Shown here piece by piece: positions 9,350-17,527 of a stretch of 61,038 nucleotides of DNA. Every line of letters begins with the position of its first letter. The stretch's first letter is position 1. Both the position numbers and the translations under genes were made by a program. This DNA comes from an uncultured Campylobacter sp. (GTDB taxonomy: Bacteria > Campylobacterota > Campylobacteria > Campylobacterales > Campylobacteraceae): positions 1-61,038 of the forward strand of contig NZ_CALJPG010000034.1 of NCBI RefSeq assembly GCF_937980635.1, written 5' to 3'. The notes beneath the pieces were generated by a model. The model saw only the letters and a program-made list of their open reading frames with translations, had not been told where the DNA came from and ran no database searches.

Positions 9350-10126
9350 TTAAAACGACGGGATGATTGCGCCTTTATATTGCGTCTCGATAAATTTTTT
9401 CACTTTCTCGCTTTGAATCGCTTTATCTAGCGCCTTGATTTTAGGGCTGTTTTCGTTGCCTTCTTTAACACTGATGACATTTGTGTAAGGGTTGCCCTCA
9501 GCCTTTTCTAAAAATAGCGAATCCTTGATTGGGTTTAAATTTGCGTTAAAGGCAAAATTTGAGTTGATGACTGCAATATCGACATCACCCAGGGTTCGCG
9601 GAAGCGCGGCGCCTTCAAGCTCTAAAATTTCTAAATTTTTAGGGTTTTTCGTGACATCTAACGGCGTGCGAAGCTTGGTGTTTTGATCAACTTCGATGAG
9701 CCCCGCGGCTACGAGCAGATCGAGAGCGCGGCTTTCGTTAGTCGGATCGTTCGGCACGGCAACTTTGGCGCCGTTTTTAAGATCTTTTAAATTTTTAATC
9801 TTATGGCTGTAGATACCCATCGGCTCTAGGTGCACGCCCACGGTCGCTTTTAATTTCGTACCCTTGTTGGCGTTAAATTCCACCATATACGGCACATGTT
9901 GGAAAAATCCGGCATCTACGTCGCCGCTATCAGTAGCGAGATTCGGGGTTACGTAGTCGTTGAAAACCTTGACCTCAAGATCGTAGCCTTGGGCTTTTAG
10001 ATCAGGCTTGATCTGCTCTAAAATTTCGGCATGCGGTATCGGAGTAGCGGCGACTACGATTTTTTCGGCAAGAGCGAAGCTGACGACGCTGGCGCTAAGA
10101 AGCGAAGCGAGAAGAAATTTCTTCAT
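9350..10126 (-). CDS. metQ: Methionine ABC transporter substrate-binding protein MetQ
   Basis: A 258-residue periplasmic binding protein of the NlpA/MetQ family. It has a Sec signal peptide of about 20 residues (ending FALA), then EKIVVAATPIPHAEILEQIK, the hallmark N-terminus, and internal VNDYVTPNLA-like and DVDAGFFQHVPY blocks. There is no lipobox cysteine, so it should be soluble rather than a lipoprotein. It is transcribed alone from a near-perfect promoter and diverges from valS. The matching ATPase metN is 4 kb away beyond valS, and no permease gene is visible here. The methionine specificity is inferred from the family. Confidence 0.88.
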   Translation of the reverse strand: MKKFLLASLLSASVVSFALAEKIVVAATPIPHAEILEQIKPDLKAQGYDLEVKVFNDYVTPNLATDSGDVDAGFFQHVPYMVEFNANKGTKLKATVGVHLEPMGIYSHKIKNLKDLKNGAKVAVPNDPTNESRALDLLVAAGLIEVDQNTKLRTPLDVTKNPKNLEILELEGAALPRTLGDVDIAVINSNFAFNANLNPIKDSLFLEKAEGNPYTNVISVKEGNENSPKIKALDKAIQSEKVKKFIETQYKGAIIPSF

Positions 10127-10156
10127 ATTTAATCCTTTTGGTTAAAATTTAGCGGT

Positions 10157-10185
10157 ATTATAGCAGGTAGAATTTTTAATGTCAA
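10157..10185 (-). promoter_or_regulatory. Strong sigma-70-type promoter of metQ
   Basis: On the minus strand TTGACA (10180-10185) and TATAAT (10157-10162) are separated by exactly 17 bases, a consensus promoter that is unusual in Campylobacter, where -35 boxes are generally poor. The start of transcription would be about 25 bases upstream of the metQ ATG, leaving no room for a riboswitch. Confidence 0.8.
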
Positions 10186-10271
10186 GTGTTTTTATATGAT
10201 TTTTTAAAATTTTATCTAAAATATTCTAAAATTCGATATTTTTATATATATTTAAATACTACATTTTATTG

Positions 10272-10277
10272 TATAAT
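10272..10277 (+). promoter_or_regulatory. -10 box for valS
   Basis: TATAAT preceded by TTG in a very AT-rich stretch, 83 bases upstream of the valS ATG and divergent from the metQ promoter. No clear -35. Confidence 0.5.
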
Positions 10278-10359
10278 GCAGAATTGGCACGCTTTAATGA
10301 GCGCTTTACATAAATTCCGCTAAAATCGCAAAATTTAAAATTTTAAAAAAGGGCTGAAA

Positions 10360-13011
10360 ATGGCAGATTTTTACGATGCGAAAGCCGTAGAGGAGAGCTT
10401 TTATAAAATTTGGGAGCAGCGCGGTTATTTCGAGATCGACGGCAATAAAGATATCCAGCAAAAAGGCAAAAACTTTTGCATTATGATGCCCCCTCCCAAC
10501 GTTACCGGAGTACTTCATATCGGGCACTCGCTCACTTTTACGTTGCAAGACATAATGACGCGATACAAGCGAATGGACGGCTACCGCACGCTATGGCAGC
10601 CGGGGCTTGATCATGCAGGCATTGCGACGCAAAACGTCGTCGAGCGCGAACTTTTGGCGCAAGGGATCAAAAAGGAAGCGATTGGGCGCGAAGAGTTTTT
10701 AAAGCACGTTTGGCACTGGAAGGAGCAAAGCGGCGGGCAGATCGTAAAACAGATGAAGCGCCTTGGCGTCACGCCTGCGTGGAGCAGACAGCGCTTTACG
10801 ATGGATGAGGGGCTTAAAAACGCCGTGCGTAAAGCCTTCGTAAGCCTATACGACGCGGGGCTCATCGTGCGCGGAAACTACATGGTGAACTGGTGTACGC
10901 ACGACGGCGCCCTAAGCGACGTGGAAGTCGAACACAAGGAGAACAAGGGCAAGCTTTATTATTTGCGTTACTACTTTGCGGACGGACAAAGTTCAAACTT
11001 TTGTAAAGATTCGAGCGAGACGAGCTGCAACTACATTGTTGTCGCGACTACGCGCCCAGAGACCTACTTCGGCGACACCGCCGTAATGGTAAATCCCGCG
11101 GACGAACGTTATAAAAATTTGATTGGCAAAAAAGTCGTGCTGCCGCTAATCGGCCGCGAGATAGAGATCATCGCCGACGAATACGTCGATATGAGCTTCG
11201 GAACGGGTGCCGTGAAGGTCACGCCAGCGCACGATACCAACGACTACGAGGTCGGCAAGCGCCACCAGCTAGAGTTTATCACGGTATTTGACGAAAAAGG
11301 AATTTTAAACGAGCAGTGCGGCAAATTTCAAGGCTTAGAGCGGCTTGTCGCGCGCGATCAGATCGTAGCGGAGCTCGAGCGGCTGGGCTTTATCGAAAAA
11401 ATCGAGGATTACGAAAATCAAGTCGGCTACTGTTACCGCTGCAAAAACGTCGTCGAGCCGTACATCTCACAGCAGTGGTTCGTGCGCGCAGATATCGCAA
11501 AAGAAGCAATTGCCAAAGTAAATTCCGGCGAGGCGGAATTTTTCCCGAAGCACTGGATCAATAGCTTCAATGCCTGGATGCGCGAGCTAAAGGACTGGTG
11601 TATCAGCCGCCAGCTGTGGTGGGGGCATAGAATTCCCGTGTTTTACTGCGACTGCGGCCATCAGTGGGCGGATGAGCGCGAGAGCCCCGATGCCTGCCCG
11701 AAATGCGGCGGTAAAAATTTTACTCAAGACCCCGACGTGCTCGATACATGGTTTTCAAGCGGTCTTTGGCCGATCAGCACGCTTGGCTGGGGCAACGGCG
11801 AGGCGCTGAAAAACGAGAAGTGGTTTGAGGAGGATTTGAGCGAATTTTATCCGAATACTATGCTGATTACGGGCTTTGACATTTTGTTTTTCTGGGTCGC
11901 GCGCATGATGTTTCAGTGTCAAAACGCCATGGGCGAGCTGCCGTTTCGCGACATCTACCTGCACGCCTTAGTTAAGGACAAAGACGGCAAAAAGATGAGC
12001 AAATCGAGCAAAAATGTAGTCGATCCGCTGCTAAAAATCGATGAATTTAGCGCAGACATTTTGCGCTTTACGCTTACGATTTTGTGCGTGCAGGGGCGCG
12101 ATCTGCGCCTTAGCGACGATAAGCTTTTGATATATCGAAATTTTACGAATAAGCTCTATAACGCAAGCAAATTTTTGCTTTTAAACGCTTCTAAATTCGA
12201 TGATTTGGACGCGGCGCGGATCAAAACGAGCCTTGGCAAATATATGCTTTCGCGCTTTAACTGCTGCGTGAGCGCGGTGCGGGAAAATTTAGACGAATAC
12301 CGCTTCAACGACGCTGCGACCGAGCTTTATAAGTTTTTTTGGGACGAGTTTTGCGACTGGGGCATCGAGCTTAGCAAAGCGGACAAGGCCGCGATCGGCG
12401 AGCTAGGGATGATTTTTAAAGAAGCGATGAAGCTACTAAGCCCATTTATGCCGTTTCTAAGCGAGTATCTGTATCAGGAGCTAAGCGGCACGAAGCTGCA
12501 AGACGCGCGCTCCATCATGGTGATGCGATACCCACAGCCTGGCGAGCGCGACGAGCGGATCGAGGAGCTATTTTCGCTCGTTATCGAAGCGATCGTTAGT
12601 ATTCGCCGCGCAAAGGCGACGATCGAGCTCGGCAATGCGCGCGTAGCCAAGGCCTACGTCAAATCCGCAGTCGATCTAAGCGCCGCTGCGGACTACATCA
12701 AAACGCTAGCAAAGGTAGATGAAGTGGAATTTACGCAGCAAAATATCACAAATTCCGCCCGCGACGTAAGCGAGAGGCTAGAAACTTTCGTACCGCTTGA
12801 GGGGGTCGATCTTAGCGGCGTGATTTCTCGCCTTAACGCGCAAAAAGCGAAGCTGCAAAAAGAGATCGAAAAGCTCTCTGCAATGCTTGGCAATGAAAAA
12901 TTTATCTCCTCCGCGCCCGCTGACGTCGTCGCCGCAAACCGCGAAGGGCTGCAAAGCGCGCAGGAAAAATTCGCCAAAGTATGCGACGAGCTAAAGGCGT
13001 TTGGCGAGTAG
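10360..13011 (+). CDS. valS: Valyl-tRNA synthetase
   Basis: An 883-residue class I aminoacyl-tRNA synthetase, cytoplasmic, charging tRNA-Val. The HIGH-type motif is in PPPNVTGVLHIGHSL near residues 46-60 and the KMSKS loop is in DKDGKKMSKSSKN near 540. The CP1 editing domain (TTRPETYFGDTAV) lies between. A C-terminal coiled coil (SRLNAQKAKLQKEIEKLSAML) is the usual ValRS arm. Length is normal and no low-complexity insertion is present. It is followed on the same strand by a 48-residue membrane protein and ddh. In C. jejuni, as I recall, valS is beside metN-metI-metQ; here the same genes are split. Confidence 0.98.
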   Translation: MADFYDAKAVEESFYKIWEQRGYFEIDGNKDIQQKGKNFCIMMPPPNVTGVLHIGHSLTFTLQDIMTRYKRMDGYRTLWQPGLDHAGIATQNVVERELLAQGIKKEAIGREEFLKHVWHWKEQSGGQIVKQMKRLGVTPAWSRQRFTMDEGLKNAVRKAFVSLYDAGLIVRGNYMVNWCTHDGALSDVEVEHKENKGKLYYLRYYFADGQSSNFCKDSSETSCNYIVVATTRPETYFGDTAVMVNPADERYKNLIGKKVVLPLIGREIEIIADEYVDMSFGTGAVKVTPAHDTNDYEVGKRHQLEFITVFDEKGILNEQCGKFQGLERLVARDQIVAELERLGFIEKIEDYENQVGYCYRCKNVVEPYISQQWFVRADIAKEAIAKVNSGEAEFFPKHWINSFNAWMRELKDWCISRQLWWGHRIPVFYCDCGHQWADERESPDACPKCGGKNFTQDPDVLDTWFSSGLWPISTLGWGNGEALKNEKWFEEDLSEFYPNTMLITGFDILFFWVARMMFQCQNAMGELPFRDIYLHALVKDKDGKKMSKSSKNVVDPLLKIDEFSADILRFTLTILCVQGRDLRLSDDKLLIYRNFTNKLYNASKFLLLNASKFDDLDAARIKTSLGKYMLSRFNCCVSAVRENLDEYRFNDAATELYKFFWDEFCDWGIELSKADKAAIGELGMIFKEAMKLLSPFMPFLSEYLYQELSGTKLQDARSIMVMRYPQPGERDERIEELFSLVIEAIVSIRRAKATIELGNARVAKAYVKSAVDLSAAADYIKTLAKVDEVEFTQQNITNSARDVSERLETFVPLEGVDLSGVISRLNAQKAKLQKEIEKLSAMLGNEKFISSAPADVVAANREGLQSAQEKFAKVCDELKAFGE

Positions 13012-13052
13012 CCCGCTAGTTTGAGCTTAAATTTTAAATTAAGGAGAAAAAT

Positions 13053-13199
13053 ATGTCAAAAGGTAGTATCGGTGGATTTACGTTAGGCACGGTCATAGCC
13101 GTCGCACTATCATGGGGAGTCAATAAAAGCATAATGTGGGCGATAATCCACGGATTTTTAAGTTGGTTATACGTGATTTATTATTTCCTACTGAGGTAA
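13053..13199 (+). CDS. Small membrane protein, 48 residues
   Basis: An ORF of 49 codons with a strong AAGGAG site 6-7 bases before ATG. The product begins MSKGSIGGFTLGTVIAVALSW and is mostly hydrophobic: two possible membrane segments (about residues 7-20 and 24-45) joined by a short NKS turn, ending LLR. A hairpin plus TTTT follows, so it may end the valS transcript or be a small unit of its own. I do not recognise a family. The good ribosome site and coherent hydrophobic composition argue that it is real. Confidence 0.75.
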   Translation: MSKGSIGGFTLGTVIAVALSWGVNKSIMWAIIHGFLSWLYVIYYFLLR

Positions 13200-13207
13200 A
13201 ATTTCAT

Positions 13208-13224
13208 CGGCGGCGCGCCGTTTT
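13208..13224 (+). terminator. Short hairpin terminator after the 48-residue gene
   Basis: CGGCG / CGCCG stem with a 3-base loop, then TTTT. Short but GC-rich, 8 bases past the stop codon. Confidence 0.4.
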
Positions 13225-13259
13225 ACGCGCTAAATTTTAAAATTTATCAAGGATAAAAA

Positions 13260-14246
13260 ATGAGCGAAAAAATAAAAATAGCGGTTTTGGGATACGGAAA
13301 TTTAGGTCGCGGCGTGGAGCTTGCCGCGCGAAATAGCAAGGATTTAGAGCTTTCGGCTGTTTTTAGCCGCAGAAATCCGAGCGAAGTAAAGACATGCGGC
13401 GCTCCGGTATTCAGCGCAGATGAGATTTTATCGCACAAGGGCAAATTTGACGTTTTGGTGCTTTGCGGCGGTAGCGCGACGGATCTGCCGACGCAGACGC
13501 CAGAATTTGCGCGGAGCTTTAACGTCGTAGATAGCTTCGATACGCACGCAAAAATCCCCGAGCACTTCGCCGCCGTGGACACCGCAGCCAAAGCGGGCGG
13601 AAACGTAGGCATCATAGCGGTGGGCTGGGATCCAGGTCTGTTTTCGCTAAATAGACTATTTGGCGAGAGCGTGCTAGAAAACGGCAGTAGCTACACATTT
13701 TGGGGTAAAGGCGTGAGCCAAGGCCACTCCGACGCTATCCGCAGGATTGATGGCGTCGTGGATGCGCGCCAATATACCGTGCCGATAGAAAGCGCCTTAA
13801 AGCGAGTCCGCGCGGGCGAAAATCCGAAACTTAGCACGCGCGAAAAACACCTGCGCGAGTGCTACGTCGTAGCCGAGGACGGCGCCGATAAAGCGCGCAT
13901 AGAAAAAGAGATAAAAACGATGCCCAATTACTTCGCCGACTATGACACGAGCGTGCATTTCGTGGGTCTTGCGACGCTTAAAAAAGAGCACGGCGGCATC
14001 CCTCACGGAGGATTCGTCCTGCGAAGCGGAGTAACGGGCGAGCGCGGAGAAAATAAGCATCTGATCGAGTTTTCGCTAAAGCTTGACTCAAATCCCGAAT
14101 TTACAGCTAGCGTGCTCGTAGCCTACGCCCGCGCGGCGTATCGTCTGGCGGAAAGAGGCGAGCGCGGCGCCTTTAGCGTGTTTGACATCGCTCCGGCGCT
14201 TCTTTCGCCAAAGAGCGCAGATGAGCTAAGGCGCGAAATTTTATAA
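13260..14246 (+). CDS. ddh: meso-Diaminopimelate D-dehydrogenase
   Basis: A 328-residue NADP-dependent enzyme converting tetrahydrodipicolinate directly to meso-diaminopimelate, a one-step route to lysine and cell-wall precursor. The Rossmann motif GYGNLGRGVE is at residues 11-20. The core marks GWDPGLFSLNRL (about 122-133) and FWGKGVSQGHSDAIRRIDGV (about 147-166) are characteristic of Ddh from Firmicutes, Bacteroidetes and Corynebacterium. The start is ATG with an AAGGAT site. Most Campylobacter use the succinylase route (dapD/dapE), so this gene may be horizontally acquired; its codon use does not visibly differ from valS. It sits 46 bases before metN. Confidence 0.9.
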   Translation: MSEKIKIAVLGYGNLGRGVELAARNSKDLELSAVFSRRNPSEVKTCGAPVFSADEILSHKGKFDVLVLCGGSATDLPTQTPEFARSFNVVDSFDTHAKIPEHFAAVDTAAKAGGNVGIIAVGWDPGLFSLNRLFGESVLENGSSYTFWGKGVSQGHSDAIRRIDGVVDARQYTVPIESALKRVRAGENPKLSTREKHLRECYVVAEDGADKARIEKEIKTMPNYFADYDTSVHFVGLATLKKEHGGIPHGGFVLRSGVTGERGENKHLIEFSLKLDSNPEFTASVLVAYARAAYRLAERGERGAFSVFDIAPALLSPKSADELRREIL

Positions 14247-14291
14247 ATTTTTGGGGGACGTTTCAGCGGAATTATGAACGAGGAAATCTGA

Positions 14292-15281
14292 GTGATAAAG
14301 ATAGAAAATTTAAAGAAATTTTACGGCAAAACCTGTGTGATCGACGATGTGAGCCTGGAGGTGAAACAGGGCGAAATTTTTGCTATCGTCGGTCGCAGCG
14401 GCGCGGGTAAAAGCACGCTGCTGCGCTGCATAAACGGCCTTGAGGATTATCAAGAAGGAAGCCTCAAAGTAGAGGGCAGGGAGGTGCGAGATCTAAGTGC
14501 CGCGCAGATCCGTGAGCTGCGCAAAAATATCGGTATGATTTTTCAGCACTTCGCGCTGATGAGCCGCCGCAGCGTCGCGCAAAACGTTGCCACGCCGTTA
14601 GCATTTTGGGGCCATCCCGAGGACCACACGAAGCGCCGCGTCGCCGAGCTTTTGGAGCTCGTAGGGCTTGCAGATAAAGCAAACGCCTATCCTAGCGAGC
14701 TTAGCGGCGGACAGAAGCAGCGCGTGGCGATTGCGCGTGCGCTTGCATTAAGCCCTAAAATTTTGCTTTCCGACGAGGCGACCTCGGCGCTTGATCCCAA
14801 CACCACCGCTCAAATTTTATCACTTCTGCGCCGTATCAATCGCGAGCTAGGCATCACGATCGTGCTCGTTACGCACGAGATGGAGGTCGTAAAGGGCATC
14901 GCGCAACGAGCGATCCTGCTTAAGGGCGGGCGCGTGAGCAACTCGGGCGATATCGTATCGCTGTTTTTGCACCCGGATGAGAATATGAAGGAATTTTTGG
15001 GCGAGGAGGAGGTGCTGCCCGCAAGCGGCGTGAATATCAGGCTCTTTTTCCCGCCCGCGGTCGCGTTTGACAGCGTGATTACGCATATGGCGCGCACTTT
15101 GGAGATAAATTTTAACATCGTCTGGGGCAAGCTCGAGCGGCTTGATAAAAACGTCGTCGGAAGCCTCGTGATCAACGTAGAGCCCGCACACGTCGCGCGC
15201 GTGGAGGAGTTTATCAAAAACGCGGGCGTAATCTACGAGATCGTAAGCGAGGATGAGATCAAAAGCTGCGCCACGATCTAG
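14292..15281 (+). CDS. metN: Methionine import ATP-binding protein MetN
   Basis: A 329-residue ABC ATPase. Walker A GRSGAGKST is near residues 37-45, the Q-loop MIFQHFALMSRRSV near 82, signature LSGGQKQR near 139 and Walker B ILLSDEATSALD near 158. A C-terminal NIL/ACT-like domain (about 255-325), which binds methionine and inhibits transport in the family, distinguishes MetN from other ATPases. The start is GTG behind GAGGAA. The expected next gene metI is absent: 1.3 kb of gene-free DNA follows. It could work with a MetI encoded elsewhere and with MetQ at 9350, or be on the way to loss. Confidence 0.9.
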   Translation: MIKIENLKKFYGKTCVIDDVSLEVKQGEIFAIVGRSGAGKSTLLRCINGLEDYQEGSLKVEGREVRDLSAAQIRELRKNIGMIFQHFALMSRRSVAQNVATPLAFWGHPEDHTKRRVAELLELVGLADKANAYPSELSGGQKQRVAIARALALSPKILLSDEATSALDPNTTAQILSLLRRINRELGITIVLVTHEMEVVKGIAQRAILLKGGRVSNSGDIVSLFLHPDENMKEFLGEEEVLPASGVNIRLFFPPAVAFDSVITHMARTLEINFNIVWGKLERLDKNVVGSLVINVEPAHVARVEEFIKNAGVIYEIVSEDEIKSCATI

Positions 15282-16570
15282 GTGCGATTTCGCGTCCTGT
15301 GCGCTTGCGCCGGATAAAATTTATGACGGCGCCGAAGAGCGCGAGAGATGCGAGAATATGCGGGCGTCAAAATCCGCCGCGCTTGCATTAAATTTTACCG
15401 TGCGGACAGCGGCGGGAGTACAGATAGCGCGAAGCGGCGAGAGAAATTTTATCTAAGACGCCGGCGCGGCCGCCGTATCTTGGGGCGTGAAATTTTTTGG
15501 CTCAGAATTTTAAAGCGCGAAATTTTAAGATCTGAAATTCTGCAGCGTGCCGCTTAGAGGAAGATTGTGCGCGCAGTGGCCCGGATTATCTAACCTAAAT
15601 TCTGTGGCATGCCGTTTTGGGGCGTAAAATTTATAGCGCAGGATTTTGCGGTACAGGTTTGCGGCGCAGAAATTCGAAGCGTGAAATTTCAAAGGCCACC
15701 TCGGGTTTGCGCTGAATGAAAACGACGACGTATAGAAGTCTGAAGCATAAAATCTCAAAGTGCTTTGATTTGTGGCGTGAAGCAGGAATGCGCGTAGGTA
15801 AATTCCAAGCATCAAATTTCAAAATGCGGCGCGAAATTTATTTTTTGACTCGGCGTAAGCGTAGCGCGAAATCTACTTTTGATTTAGCGCGAGTGCGGTG
15901 CTTCGGCGCGTAGAATTTTACTGTCTTGCGGGGCTTTAAAGCGTATAATTTTACCGCCGTACAGTCTTAAGGCGTGGAATTTTACTATCGCGTGAGGCTT
16001 TAAGGCGTGAAATTTTAATTTTATATCTCTGTGCGGCACGTTGAAGCATGAAATTTTAATTGCTTCGCCGTGCGCGGAATTTCAAAGCGCGAGATTTTGC
16101 TTTGGTGCGGTCGCGACTTTAAAATTTACGCTTTAAATTTCATCGACAGTAATGCCTGCGGCGAAGGGCGATTTAGAATTACTAACTGCCATGGTTAGTG
16201 GATTTAAAAATTTCACGCGCCGCACTAAATTTAAGGGCTTACGCGGCATGGCGAATTTAAAAGCTCGGGCGAGGTCGCGAACTCAAAGGCTGGCTAGGCG
16301 TTTTAAATTTAACGATCAAGCCGTGGCATTATAAAATTTAATCAGTTTCGCCGGCGGTTTAAATTTTTATCTCGCCGCGGTAAAATAAGCTCGGCGATGC
16401 GCTGTTGGTGCGCGCTCTGGCTAGCTTTGATTCGCGTTTAGAATTCGACTAGCCGTAGCGAGGCGATTTAAATTTCAGAGATCGCGACCGACCGAGCGCA
16501 TTTAAGCCGCGCCGCGTTTGAAATTATAGGCGTTTAAATTTAAATTTGAATTTTTTTGGAATTTCACACA
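15282..16570. repeat. 1.3 kb gene-free region built of RAATTY repeat words
   Basis: No believable gene. From about 15480 to 16150 a degenerate unit close to GCGTGAAATTTTA (variants GCGCGAAATTT, GCGTGGAATTTTA, GCGTAAAATTT) recurs roughly every 30-55 bases. I count about 18 RAATTY words there. Between the units lie GC-rich stretches such as GCGGC and CGTGCGGC. Short frames of 60-97 codons exist on both strands but are compositionally repetitive and lack ribosome sites. This tract lies where metI would be expected after metN. Confidence 0.6.
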
Positions 16571-16595
16571 TACTTCACTTTTACGGAAGTATAAT
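16571..16595 (+). promoter_or_regulatory. Promoter with overlapping inverted repeat, two-component operon
   Basis: A TATAAT box (16590-16595) lies 27 bases before the ATG at 16623. An inverted repeat TACTTC (16571-16576) ... GAAGTA (16586-16591) overlaps it, placing a dyad in the -10 to -30 region. This is a likely operator, perhaps for the response regulator encoded in the operon. Confidence 0.5.
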
Positions 16596-16622
16596 TCCGC
16601 TAATTTTTTTAAGGAGTACGTA

Positions 16623-16865
16623 ATGAAAAAACTTACTTTGTTTGCGCTTAGTGCGCTATTTGCTGGCACTTTTGCCGTAGCTGCCGATATGGGCATGAAA
16701 GATGAGATGAAGGACGCCAATACATCAATGCATAATGGTGCGAAAGAGGTGAAAGCTGAGATGAAACATATGAAGCACGAGACGCATGGTATGAAAAAAG
16801 ATGCCGTCAAAAAGGGCTCTCATGCAAAAAAAGAGATGAAAAAAGAGATTAAAAAAGAGATGTAG
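16623..16865 (+). CDS. Small exported Met/His/Lys-rich protein
   Basis: An 80-residue protein with a clear signal peptide (MKKLTLFALSALFAGTFAVA, cleavage after AVAA). The mature ~58 residues are almost entirely K, M, H, E, D and A, with motifs such as GMKDEMKD, HMKHETHGMKK and KKEMKKE. The methionine and histidine content suggests metal (copper?) binding or a chaperone-like role in the periplasm, but no family is recognised. It has a strong AAGGAG site and its own promoter, and its stop codon overlaps the GTG of the response regulator by one base, so it heads a three-gene operon with the sensor system. Confidence 0.85.
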   Translation: MKKLTLFALSALFAGTFAVAADMGMKDEMKDANTSMHNGAKEVKAEMKHMKHETHGMKKDAVKKGSHAKKEMKKEIKKEM

Positions 16866-17527
16866 TGAGTAAAATTTTACTCGTAGAGGACGATGAGACG
16901 CTTTGCGATCTCATCGGTGAATATCTAAAAGACGCGGGCTTTGACGTATGCGTTTGCAGCGACGCTCAAAGCGCCGCGGATCTTGCTTATGAGCAAAAAT
17001 TCGATCTTTTTATCTTTGACGTAAAAATCCCCAAAGGTGACGGATTTTCACTTTTAAAAGAGCTGCGCAAGAGCGGAGATCGCACCCCCGCGATATTTGC
17101 TACGTCGCTAAATACACTTGATGATCTTGAGGTTGGTTTTAAAAGTGGCTGCGATGATTATCTCAAAAAACCTTATGAATTAAAAGAGCTGCTGCTGCGC
17201 GTTAATTCGCTCATAAAGCGAAACTTCAGCCACAATTTCGATGAATTCGTAACGATTGGCGACGAGTTTAAATTTTATTTTGCAAGCAAAGAGCTACGCA
17301 GATCGGGCGTGCCCGTCGCGCTTTCAAACAAAGAGCGCGAGCTGCTGGCGCTTTTTTTACAAAATAAAAACAGGCTTTTAAGCAAGGATGAAATTTTCTC
17401 TGCGATCTATGTTTTTAACGAAACGCCAAGCGAAGAGGCGCTACGAACTTATATCAAAAATCTACGTCGCGTCCTAGGCGAAGAGCATATCATAAACCGC
17501 CGCAACGCAGGGTATCTGTATGTCTGA
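16865..17527 (+). CDS. OmpR-family response regulator
   Basis: A 220-residue DNA-binding regulator. The receiver domain spans 1-118, with acidic pocket VEDDE at 8-12, phospho-acceptor Asp52 (FIFDVKIP) and the conserved lysine in DDYLKKPYE near 100. A winged-helix domain (about 125-220; ALSNKERELLALFL, EALRTYIKNLRRVLG) binds DNA. The start is GTG at 16865, overlapping the upstream stop. The gene ends 8 bases inside the histidine kinase. It likely autoregulates through the dyad at 16571. The regulon is unknown; the exported Met/His-rich partner suggests envelope or metal sensing. Confidence 0.92.
   Translation: MSKILLVEDDETLCDLIGEYLKDAGFDVCVCSDAQSAADLAYEQKFDLFIFDVKIPKGDGFSLLKELRKSGDRTPAIFATSLNTLDDLEVGFKSGCDDYLKKPYELKELLLRVNSLIKRNFSHNFDEFVTIGDEFKFYFASKELRRSGVPVALSNKERELLALFLQNKNRLLSKDEIFSAIYVFNETPSEEALRTYIKNLRRVLGEEHIINRRNAGYLYV

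Noticed and set aside
15348..15913. Several 60-97 codon ORFs on both strands after metN
   Set aside because: They are made of repeated GCGTGAAATTTTA-type words and have no start signals; considered as a broken metI but no MetI motif is visible.
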